Part shown: in pieces, positions 54,100-64,000 of the stretch
Layout: every line of letters starts with the position of its first letter
Numbering within the stretch: the stretch's first letter is position 1
Program-made: the position numbers and the translations under genes
DNA from: Aldrovandia affinis
Taxonomy: Eukaryota; Chordata; Actinopteri; Notacanthiformes; Halosauridae
Direction: 5' to 3'
Length of the DNA: 64,000 bases
NCBI GenBank assembly: GCA_029706075.1
Contig: JAINUG010000011.1
Location: 1,833,001 to 1,897,000, forward strand
The notes under the pieces: generated by a model
Told to the model about the DNA's origin: nothing
The model's database searches: none
What the model saw: the letters and a program-made list of their open reading frames with translations, nothing else

Positions 54100-56932
54100 A
54101 TTCATATACGTCGTAGCAAATTTACCTTGGTGCTCTAAAGGCCAGACAAGTGTTTTCAAATAGACTTTGAGGGGAAAAGTGGTATCAGATCATTTTTGCG
54201 ACGCTCACAGGTGATGATCTAATTAATATTTATGGAGAATGGTACAATCATTTGATGCAGTCAAGATGTAGTATATGTTTTGTGCGAATTGAATCGGTTT
54301 CCATTTGACATACGTATGTACATTTAGACAAGTTATATTACGTTTTCCCAAACTGTTGGCTTTGTAAAAATTCGAAGCTTTAGTGTTTTTATTAAATCAA
54401 CTAACTTTAATTTTTTATGCAGAAAATCTTTCTTTCCTTTAGGCACATTTCACAAAATTAGGAATTGACTTTCTGAAGTTGCAGAAATTCATGAAAAACA
54501 GTGCTGTTTTCACTGACGGTTCCCAGGTCCTTAATCAAATCCAAAACAGAAATTTGTGGAGGCTTCTATTGAAAGGATCCTAATTTAAAATATGCATGCT
54601 ATTGTTGAATATAATGTTCTTTCAGCATGACCCTCATTTCTGTCTCTCCAATGAAGAGCAATTCAGACATGGCCCAATGTTATGGTACTTGTCTTGTACT
54701 CATGTGCTTGTACCCTTCATCATTGTTGTAAATGATTCTCAGACAGGTGATATCTCAGAGGTTGGGAGTGTATGTCACATCTTAAAGACTGGTTTCAAAG
54801 TGTATTTTGGACACTTTGAGAGGGCAGCTGAAGCTTTTTACTAGATGTTCCTTCCATCAACAGAGTGAATCCCAAGACCCTCAGAAATAAAAATGGGAAA
54901 AATGTGGTTTGTGCACTAGGTGGTAGATTCTCAAAGGTGAGCTAACCTTGAGCCCCCAGCTGATTGTACGTTTGTACGTTTGAGAAATTGTTAATCCATT
55001 TGTGAATCTACACATGTTGTGGGACTCCCCTGTCAGTGTAAACACTCAGAACCTGGTGTGAATTGTTAAAAATACCCAATGACTCTGACTCTTAAAAGGA
55101 TAACGTTGTTTCTAACTGCAGGAGAGCTAGAAACTGAACTTCAGCACAATTGGAAAAAATAAGTGACTACGCTAAACTTCCCCTAAAGTCAATAGATTTT
55201 TTTCCACTCTAACCCCCTCCATACCAGACCGTACTCTGAAGAGAACCCCATTCCAGTAAACCAGGTCATCATGTTTCAACCAGATGTTGAGGCCAAATGA
55301 AGACATTAAAAAGCAGCCAGTCTCTCTCTCTCTCTTTCTGTACTTGAGGGCAATTCACTGCCTTGCGAGTGTTTGAACTTTTCTGTTTTGGTGCAGGGGG
55401 AGGGAGTGAGACCAGTGGATGGGAAGTCCCAATGGCCTTTGTCTTTTCTCACTCTTGTATTTAGGTATGGAAAGTTTGCATGTGTGTCCTCTGGGATAAT
55501 CTGTGTGAGATAAAGCAGCAGAAAGGCATGGGGAGGCGGACAAACTGAGAACAGTGAGAAGACAGGGATTGCCCTGGGGCATTGTGGGAACCTTCCTGAA
55601 ATCTTCATAGAAAGAGCAGCACAGTTGATTGCATAGTAGATCCAGCAGATGATGAGGAAAATGTTGTAGATAGCTGCCTATTCCTGATTTTCTTTGTGGG
55701 AAATATGGGAATAGAATGGGTTAAGGACAATACTGTACTGTATTTGGATGCTGACTTTGAGAGCTGAGGTCTACAGTGAATGCATATTGACAGAGACAGA
55801 ATGTTTATATTTCTAAAAGCCAGAGAGATGGGCAAAGGAAAGGGAAAGAGAGAAAGGTTGGGGGAATGGGAAAGGGAGGCATGGAAAGAGAGGGAACTCT
55901 TCAAATATGCTGTACATGGTAAATTAAAGGATTGCTGGCTCCCTGCACTCCTCCTCCTCGACCCCTCCCTCCCTTTCATTCTGGTAATGAGTGAGGAGCT
56001 GGAAGGGGAGGTGGCCTGACTGTGTTTATGGTGCTGTCTGTGGCACGGAAAAGTGACACTTTAATCACCGCTGTCTGAGAGGCCTCAGATGTGGCAGTAA
56101 CTGGAGGTGGCTGTGCCAGTTCCCCCTCATTGGGAAAATGTGCTGCTAGGTAACAGCCCAAGAAACAGGAAGCAGTGATGTGGCAGTGAGACACAGAGCT
56201 CAGGTCGCAGGGTATTACATCCGTACATCCATCTTTCACATCCAAGGTGCGTTTTCTCGCAAACGAGAAAACAATTTAAAATGTAAAATGTAAATGTAAA
56301 TGCAATTCCCTCCTTTAAAGTTTCCATCACAATTTCTGGAGGCCAGTGAGAAAGCCACCAAAAGGGCCATTCTGGCAACAGGTGGGCAAGAGAACAATGA
56401 AACTACATTAAAATAAATGAAACAAAAAGGAAACCAGATCTCTAATTAGGACAGATTTGTTGACCTTCCAAGGCTGCGGCGCAGTCTTACTCCTGGACAT
56501 TGTCAAAACAAGGAACAAGGCTAAATACACAGGCCTCACCACAGAACACCAGTCCCCTGAGTGACTAACAAGGGCTTCTCCCTTTACACCTGACCCCTGA
56601 GGTCTTGTTTGCCATAAATACCCAGAAGCACTTGGGGGGGGGGGGATTTCAAAATGAACCACTTGGTAATATTAGCATTTTCCCCCAGAGCTAAAAAATA
56701 TGAAGTGGCTTGGATGGCATGTCTGAAACAGGGGAAAGCACACATCTGCTTTTTCTTTATAAACCAATGCAAAATTACAAAAATGTGCTAGGAAAAAAAG
56801 CAAAAATCTTCCTGCTCTTGCCTGGCTCTCCCTGCACACCCCATTCTCTGTATAGGTGGGGCTGAGGCTGGGGTCTAGCCATGAAAGAGGTGAGCTTTCA
56901 CTCTTGAAATGTACAGCAAAGAGCAAGATGTG

Positions 56933-56972
<40 letters not shown>

Positions 56973-59787
56973 AGTATAGATAACTATATAAAACATATCC
57001 ATGAAACAAAATCATGTCGGTGAAGTACGTATGTAAGTTGTTCAAACAGGATGGCAAAATAGGTCTATGGAGAGCAGGATAACCATAATTACCATATTAA
57101 AATAGCCATTTACTTCTATTACAATCTGTGTACATTGCTGTATCCACAGTAGCAGCAAAGACGGCCTCCCATAAAAACAGTAGGCTACTCTGTGCAAGGG
57201 ACAGGGTGTCCATCATGGCTAGTTAGGGGCAATATAATTAGATTTCCCTGCTCCTGTTGAGCCCTGTTGAAGGTATCCATTTGGGTGAATGGTGCTGGGT
57301 TTTCTGCCCCCCACCTCCAGTAAAGGGGGCAGTCTCGCGCCGTTCTTGGTGAAAGAGTGGAAGAAGCACGGTCCATGTCTCTCCTTGGATCTCATCTGTG
57401 ACCTGGAACATCTGACTGCTCACATCATAACTCTACTGTGTCTATACTGTACATTGAAATGTAAGACAGCCAGGCATTTCTTGGCAGTGCTGCAGTAATA
57501 ATAAAAAAGGCACAAAAAAGGCAATTCTACAATCTCCAACCGTAAAGCATGTGCGAAGGGATTTACAACATAAAATCAGCGAGCACTATGTTTTATATAC
57601 TGTATATATGACTTTTAAAAAGGAGGCTTATAATATTTACATAGATAGGCAAAAAGATGAAAAGATCAGAGAGAAACACCAATGAAAAAAGGCCTCATAA
57701 ATGGAAAAAGTTACTTACAGTGATAAAAAAAAAAAAAAGTTTCAATAAAATTATTTTACTTTACATTCTGGCAATGGTGTTACTTTTTAATCTTTCTTGT
57801 AAAGAAATATGTCTGATAGAGCCCTGCCAAAAATCATACAGGTCTGCCACTGTAACATATGGGTACTATAGTGTTCCTCAGTTACATGTTCCTCACTGGG
57901 CAATAATATTTTCTCTTATTCCAAGCCTAGGTCCAACACAAACCACGGCAATCACCATGGATACGGCAGTGTCCTGGCATAGCGTAGTTGCTGGCAAGTT
58001 CTTTCGCTTCTCACATGATACTCCATTAATATGAATTCAGACACTAAGAAAAGGATGCTTTAATGTTATGCATTAAAGCTTAGGAATCATTATTGTAGGA
58101 TAATCCCAATAATTACTGGTTTACTGCTTTTAATCAACCATTAATATTTTGTATACCAAGATCTTTCAAATGGTGTCTCGTACTTAGTTACAGATAACTA
58201 CAATAGTGGAAGATAACCTGTTGCATTACCGCAGGATTCCCCCTTCCCTTGCAACAGGGACATTAAAAGGGTGATATATGGTCAAGTCTGCAGGTGACCA
58301 CTATGTTGGGAGACCCACTGTATTTGTCTTAAAGATTCGCAATAAAGAACTTGGCCCTTCCTGGAGAGTGATCTGATCCTGTCAGACACACAGCTGGAAT
58401 ATTACCATCTGTCGAAGCAGAGCATGTCTATCCTGGATACCCAGCAAACAGAAAAATCTTCTGTTTCATATTCCCTGATCTCTCTCCCACCCCTTCATCC
58501 CCCTCCCCGCTATACACCCAGAATCACTGGAGATAGAGCTCAGCGTGCTCTTGTTTTTCCGCACAGAGAGTGAGGGATAGATCGCCTTCTTTTACCTGCT
58601 TTCAATAAAAATAATCCTCTTTTTTTCTTCCCCTTGCTTGGATCGAGTGTCTAGCCATAATAAGGCTGGTTCTGCTGAGGTCTGCACTCCCTGCTCGCAG
58701 CCTCCAGCCCCAGCTCCAGAGCCATAATGACATTACAGGGTGAGAGGTCATGTGTGGGTTGCTTGGGGCTGGCTTGCTTCCTCAGACCGTGTGCCTGGAG
58801 CACCATCACTGCCAACATCAATGGCTTCTAGACCTGCACTAAAACTCCTTCAGGCCTGATCCAGTTCTACAGGTCCTGTATGTTGGGGGTGTCTGTTTTA
58901 TTTCTTTGTTTCAAGCTTAAGAGGAAGTTCTTCTCATGAGGCCATTGTCATCAATTGTCTCCCCCAAGCGACAGATGGAACTAGACAATGGGTTGGTCTA
59001 TCCAGCTCTGCAGGTCTACTACATTAGCCCTGGATTAAAGGCAGAAATGGAACTGGAGAAGCCCGTAGTTTGGCAGCCCTTTATACTGTAGTGCTTCCGT
59101 ATGCTGTGGAGAATCTGATTAGATCAGTGAGGTGTGATCAAGTGGGAGGATGTGGGCTGGGGATGTTGGTCACCCTGTTTTAAAACCAAGAGTGGGATCA
59201 AGAGAGAACCACATGCAGGGTGCAAAAACTGCCTTAAGATTCAAGACCGTACTCCAATGAGGCTTGGTCGGACAAGTCCACGGCACAGGACGTGAAGTTC
59301 AGCTTTAGACAGAGAACCCTGTGTTGTTTTTACTTTCTGGACTGTGAGGGAAAAGACTGTGGTGGAGTGGCACAAGATTTACGGGGCTTGGTTTGAATGA
59401 GGTTAGGAGTTTAACGTCGTTTTCAATATAATAAAAAAGGGTTTAACCGCACGCTCCCACTCACACACACATGCTCAGACACAGTCCACCGCAAAGCTCC
59501 GTCTGATAGCGACTGAGGCGGGGTCCCAGGCTGATTAGACTTGATTTTTGTACGGTCTGCTAACAGCATCCAGCCACAGACAGCCCTGGCAGGAGTACAG
59601 AGGGAAACAGAGATGACTCGACCACTGGATCCAGTTATACTCGCTCAGAGCAAATATGGGGCCTCACCTGATGTGAAGGATAGAATAATACCTGAGCTTA
59701 GCACCTATCTGTAGCACCCTGGGCTCAGCTTGATTGCTGAAACAGGGTTGTATGCTAGTTTCTGGCTCTGAGTGTGTGTACATATAT
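54100..59787. other. Non-coding stretch
   Basis: No gene is supported. Includes a (CA)n run at 56935-56967 and short CT or GA tracts near 55320 and 55830. The 54596-54844 plus frame (82 codons) and the 55605-55979 minus frame resemble nothing known. Confidence 0.4.
56935..56967. repeat. (CA)n microsatellite
   Basis: Uninterrupted CA run of about 16 units. Confidence 0.9.
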
Positions 59788-59957
59788 GGGCAGCAGGGTT
59801 GTCTAATGGTTAGGGAACTGGGCTTGAAACCCAGAGCTTTCAGGTTCAAATCCAAGGTAATGCCCTGCCATTGTACCCTTGGGCAAGGTACATAACCTGA
59901 ATTGCTACAGTCAATATCTAGCTGTATAAATGTGTATGTAAATAATAATAATAATAT
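59788..59957 (+). mobile_element. tRNA-derived SINE (second SINE family), near-complete
   Basis: The tRNA-like head has an A box within TGTCTAATGGTTAGGGAACT and a B box GGTTCAAATCC (59843-59853). The body reads CATTGTACCCTTGGGCAAGG, then TACATAACCTGAATTGCTAC, then TATCTAGCTGTATAAATG, and ends in an (AAT)n tail at about 59940-59957. It shares its body with the degenerate copy at 38178-38342 and abuts a Tc1 fragment. Confidence 0.8.
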
Positions 59958-59975
59958 ATATAATAACAATAATAG

Positions 59976-60411
59976 CACATAACTGCTAAAAAAAAGGAAA
60001 CACTTGAGTAAATTAGGAATACTGGTGGCTCTATTATGATTTGTTTGGATCCACTCAACACCTTGGAGGGCAAGGTAAGCACCAATAAATGCAAAGCCAT
60101 TCTGAGTGATCACCTTCATCCCATGGTGAAGTATTTCTATGCTGATGGGAGTGGTCTCTTCCAGGATGACAATGCCCCCATCCACCAGGCACGAGTGGTC
60201 ACTGAAAGGTTTGATGAGCTTGAAAACGATGTAAACCATATGACATGGCCATCTCAGTCACCAGATATCAACCCAACTGAACACTTATGGGAGATTCTGG
60301 ATCTATGCTAAGGCACATTTAAGAAGTTGTTCTGGTAGCTTGTGGTGGTTCCACGCCCTATTAAAACATTTTATGTTGGTGTTTGCTTTATTTTTGTAGT
60401 TTGCAGTTTGC
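59976..60411 (+). mobile_element. Internally deleted Tc1-family element
   Basis: The left end CACATAACTGCTAAAAAAAA then GGAAACAC and the right end GTGTTTGCTTTATTTTTGTAGTT match the termini of the 42715-43961 element. At about 435 bp it retains only the 3' part of the transposase and both ends, so it is a non-autonomous deletion derivative. Right boundary approximate. Confidence 0.8.
60036..60311 (+). pseudogene. Tc1 transposase C-terminal fragment
   Basis: A 91-codon frame reads HLHPMVKYFYADGSGLFQDD, then NAPIHQARVVTERFDELEND, then SQSPDINPTEHLWEIL. It holds the second catalytic Asp (in FQDDNAP) and the third acidic position (in PDINPTE); the DNA-binding domain and first Asp are deleted. Better preserved in these motifs than the copy at 42869-43162. 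Confidence 0.85.
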
Positions 60412-60603
60412 AGTTGTGCTTTCTTGGGGAAAAGTACAGTAGAGTACAATATTTTTGGTCAGAAATTCACCTTTTTAAAGTTGTTTAAAGTTGCATATTC
60501 CCAATTGCGTCTGAAATGTTAAGTTTATTTGAAATATTACTGATTTATCCAACCTTTCATGTATCCTCTGATGAGATTTGTTATGCGGGAGTATACTGTA
60601 CTG
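60412..60603. other. Short non-coding spacer
   Basis: AT-rich; nothing recognised. Confidence 0.4.
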
Positions 60604-60692
60604 TATATATATATATATATCCATCCATCCATCCATTATCTAAGCCACTTATTCCTGGTCAGGGTCGCGGGGGTATATATATATATATATAT
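60604..60692 (-). mobile_element. 50-bp LINE 3' end inserted in a (TA)n microsatellite
   Basis: (TA)n at 60604-60620, four CCAT units, then TTATCTAAGCCACTTATTCC and TGGTCAGGGTCGCGGGGG, then (TA)n at 60673-60692. The middle is the reverse complement of the LINE 3' terminus also seen at 29290-29407 (GACCCTGACCAGGAAT, ATGG tail). The flanking TA runs are the likely target duplication. Confidence 0.75.
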
Positions 60693-63600
60693 GTTTCACT
60701 GCCAAGCAAATAAGTGACGTAATGTAATCACACAATAGAGGAAGCAGTGTTCAGGGAACTCACACCTCTCCCCTCTCACTTTTCCAGCCAGGGAAACTTT
60801 TTACATTTTTCATGTGGACAGCATCTTGGGCTGTTAGTAGTTAGCAGTACCAGCTTGGTTCTGAGTGTTTAGTGCTCAGCTGGGATATTAATGATGCACT
60901 GCTGTTACTTTGTATCATCAAAACTTGCCAATATTGCATTTATAACATGACAGACATGTCCTCCTTGCTTCCATGCCTACTAGCTATTACCTGCATGCTA
61001 TTGCAGTAATCTTGATGACATTGCAGATGTGCAAACATAGAATAGTGTAGAAAAATACAAATTTTGGCATGGATATCTTTTCATTTAAAGCATGCCCTTT
61101 TCTTAGAAAGAGGAAGGCCCTGGGTTCCAGTTCCCAGCATGCCCCAGCAATGTAAAGGGTGGCTTTCCCTGCTGTGCTGTGCAGGTGCGTGGCTCTTCCC
61201 TTCCCTGAACGCTGCAGTACAGGGCTTGGCACTGACCCGAATGAGGCATCTGTTCCCCGGCAGAGGGGCGCAGCTCAGAGTGTGTCCCTCCCAAGAGAGG
61301 GAAGAAAGAACGCCTCTCTCAGTGCTATGGGGGACTTTAGGGCCTGTCTGAGAGTACAGGAATTTGACATATTTTTTCTGTGGGCCCCGCCAGCGAGCCC
61401 CAATTTAACCCTCAGAACGGTGGAGACTTTTCAAACACATGCACGTCATTGAACGATCCCCCGTTTGCACAGCTGAGCACGTGCATATCGGAGCAGCACA
61501 CTGGACCCGATTCAGGACACGGGGCCAACCCTTTAGCTCCCCACACATGTTTATTTGTAGGTCTTGGTTGATGCGAGCGTTGATGGGGGTCAACGGTATA
61601 TGATCCCGTCAGGTCCTGCCAACCTTTTCGGCTCATTTTCTGCGACGGAGTAACGACTCTGCCAAGACGCATTACAAAGGCCCGATTTGTCACGGCGCCG
61701 AATCGATGTTGAGCGGCCCGCATTATAAAACTCCCTCGGAAAAATCGAGGCAGGGTCGACTCCCACGGAGGAGAGGAGACGGAGGGAAGCTGTTTTTTTC
61801 TCCACTGGCAACCGCTAAGGGGTCATCTAAAAATTACTGTAATGCTTTGGTTATTCAGCTTCACTGAACCTTCTTCATATTCTTCATTCTTAATATTCAC
61901 ATTCTTCTATTCCAACTGTCAGCACTTTCTTACACCACAGTTCAATTGATTCTCACTCAAGTCCTAATCCAGTTTACCAGGGTAGCAAGGCATGCAGCAT
62001 ACAGGAAACACTGATCACCAACTCAAATAAGGTCAAAACAGAGACACACAGACCATATGAGATGACCTTAATCATGAATGGTACTCTACAATTAATGTTC
62101 TGGTTTCCATTTCGACTTGTTTGGTGGGTCTCTTTTATTACTCAATGGTAAAACTACAGTTGGTGGATGCGACAGCTGATGCCAGCATAAGCTTGATTCC
62201 ACATAGCTAGGGAAAAAGATGCAAACAGCTGAGTCGCTACTGGTCAATCTACAGTAGGCCTATTAAAAAGCCCACAGCTGTCATATTTCTCTGTACATAT
62301 GACAATAAAAAATGCAACATGAATGACACATTGCATTTTAACAAGAGGAAAGCGTCTGGAAGTCTGGCTGGGGAAGAACAGTCTTTGAAGACCCAGAGCC
62401 AGCCCCTTTCAGAGAAACTCACTCTGAACTGGCAAATTGGCAAGGTCATTACAACAGAGCAGACCCAACAACTTCCTTACAATGTTGCGGCAATGTTGCG
62501 GTAATGCTTCGAGAAGGTGACACACCATATGGGGTCATGTAAAACGAGCAGATCAAACAGCCCAGGTTCAGGGTTCAGGGGTCTCTTTATTGAACTGACT
62601 TTCACCTCCCTACAGTATTGCCTGCAGTGCCGGAATGTTCCGCCTTCCGATCCCCTTTCTTTCCTGTCTCAGACTGGGCCTTCTAGGTGAGTGTGAGGTG
62701 CATGCATAGGTATCGTGTGCCATAAATAAACACTGACGGCTGTTTATATGTCTCACATATGGATTTTAGTGCCTGTGCACTCTTGAAAATAAAAGAGGCC
62801 ATTGGTCCGGTTCCAGACGAGTAGCGCTACTCATCCTTTTGCGGCGGCGTCCAAATAAAATAGGACCACCACGCCAAGAAAAACCCGCTTTAAAGCTATT
62901 TTCCACCGCCTGTGTGGGCAGACCAAACACAAGGAAACCTTCTCATCCCCCAAGATCGTCTCCCACTGCCCCCCCTTGACTGAGAATGGCAGATCAGTGA
63001 GATTGACGAAAGGCCCAAGTCAACGCGCTGTCTCGGCTTTTCCTAAAGCTGTTAATTTCCTCTGTGGGGGCACTGCAGTGTGGTGTCTGGGAGGCAATCC
63101 CCCCTTTCTTCTCTGGGGGAGGTCTGTGTGCACAAGGCAGGCCTGTGATTGATTTTGTGTCTGAACCCCCAGAGTCTTCATCAGGACCTTTATCTCCAGC
63201 TGACCTCGGTCCCCTCATCCCGCTCATTCTCCCAGCCAGCCGTCTCAGCTCTACCAGCTGTGTGAGGAGACGCTCCAGTACGGACAGGCTTTGTTATCCT
63301 CCGCACATCCTGAGGCTTTTACAGAGAATTTTGGAGCGGGAGGGTCTCTATCCCCTTTCAAAGGGAATCAAGCCGCAAGCCCGTCCGCCAGCTAGTCAAG
63401 GCCCGGCTCACAGCCACGGAGGGAAACCCAACACCGTCCCAGAGCTGCCACACCAGCCGGCAGAGGAAAGCCATGGATTACAGCCTTCTCCACTGCACCG
63501 TCTTCAGTAATACCCCCGTCGCCCTTGGCTGCAGCTCTGTTCCTCCGTTGGAAGTTTCTAGAATGTGACAAGAAGGGGCCTTCAGAAAGAGCCCATCCTG

Positions 63601-64000
63601 CTCGCTTTGTGTGAGGTCCCCGTCCCCGTTCTCGACATGGTCAGTGCATTTCCTCCGTCCTCTTCCTCCTCACCTGTCAATAGAAGCAAACTTCGGTTGT
63701 GTTTTCACCACCGATACAGATAAGTAAGGGATTATCCAGTGAATACTCTTTCTTGCCTTTTCTATTCAGCCATTTGGCTGGCCTTCAGTTTAGCAAAATG
63801 ACATATAACCCACCCCAAATCCTGCCCCTGCACTGGTACCCAGTCAGAGACTCAAAAGTAAGAGAAAGGAAAGCAAGCCTGTTTTTTGGGCGAAAGGCCT
63901 TAATGTTCTTAAAACAAACCCTGTATTTGTCTTGGCCTGAGGTGGGGAATGGCTATCTCGACCGAAAATAAGCTCAAAATAAACCTGAGAATAAGCCTTG
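60693..64000. other. Non-coding stretch to the right edge
   Basis: No gene is supported. A 148-codon plus-strand frame (63064-63510) is the longest; it resembles nothing I recognise and has no clear splice context. GC rises between 62940 and 63640. Confidence 0.4.

Noticed and set aside
1-64000. CRISPR arrays, bacterial operons, integrated phage, or an RNA-guided or defence gene cluster
   Set aside because: The DNA is vertebrate nuclear sequence; tandem repeats present are microsatellites or a minisatellite without unique spacers of constant size, and no such genes are seen.

Overview
This window is nuclear DNA from a vertebrate, almost certainly a ray-finned fish. The evidence is two vertebrate genes with spliced exons, L2-clade LINEs, tRNA-derived SINEs with the fish-type L2-like tail, several Tc1 transposons, hAT-like MITEs and very abundant (CA)n and (CT)n microsatellites. 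I cannot fix the species. There are no bacterial-type operons, CRISPR arrays or phage genes, and well over 90% of the window is non-coding.

Two genes are recognisable, both on the minus strand. (1) DTX1 (Deltex-1, a Notch-pathway E3 ligase): only the first coding exon is present (20350-20606), ending in a good phase-1 splice donor. I found no later exon, so the gene probably runs off the left edge and 1-20349 would be a long first intron. The exon carries an apparent 2-base deletion in a (CG)-rich run. (2) CCDC92 (centriole/cilium coiled-coil protein): complete, from a non-coding first exon ending at 47678 through coding exons at 40804-40675, 39709-39668 and 32905-32091. The splice phases agree and the three exons sum to 987 nt, giving 328 aa with a clean start and stop. 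The 42-nt middle exon is easily missed.

Layout: 1-2692 non-coding; 2693-5735 three L2 fragments with a SINE inside one; 5.7-20.3 kb putative DTX1 intron with a minisatellite (about 8.0-8.36 kb), many CA/CT tracts, a SINE, a paired ATF/CREB-like inverted repeat (12.73 kb) and a hAT-like MITE with a perfect 8-bp target duplication (19.05 kb); 20.35-20.61 kb DTX1 exon; 20.6-31.9 kb intergenic, with a 1.47-kb terminal-inverted-repeat DNA element (24.64-26.10 kb); 31.9-47.9 kb CCDC92, whose introns hold a 1.77-kb palindromic Tc1 derivative (34.94-36.71 kb), a SINE fragment and a second Tc1 (40.85-47.68 kb intron); 48-64 kb non-coding upstream sequence with an unclassified local duplication (51.98 and 53.75 kb), another SINE and a shortened Tc1 relative (about 59.8-60.4 kb).

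I did not find an undescribed multi-gene system. The most unusual items are the inverted-duplication Tc1 element, the unexplained pair of 0.34-kb repeats, the frameshifted DTX1 exon, and the repeats that abut CCDC92 functional sites (a GT-rich 5' UTR next to the start codon and a tandem duplication touching the exon-2 donor). Similarities to named proteins and repeat families are from recognition, not from a search.
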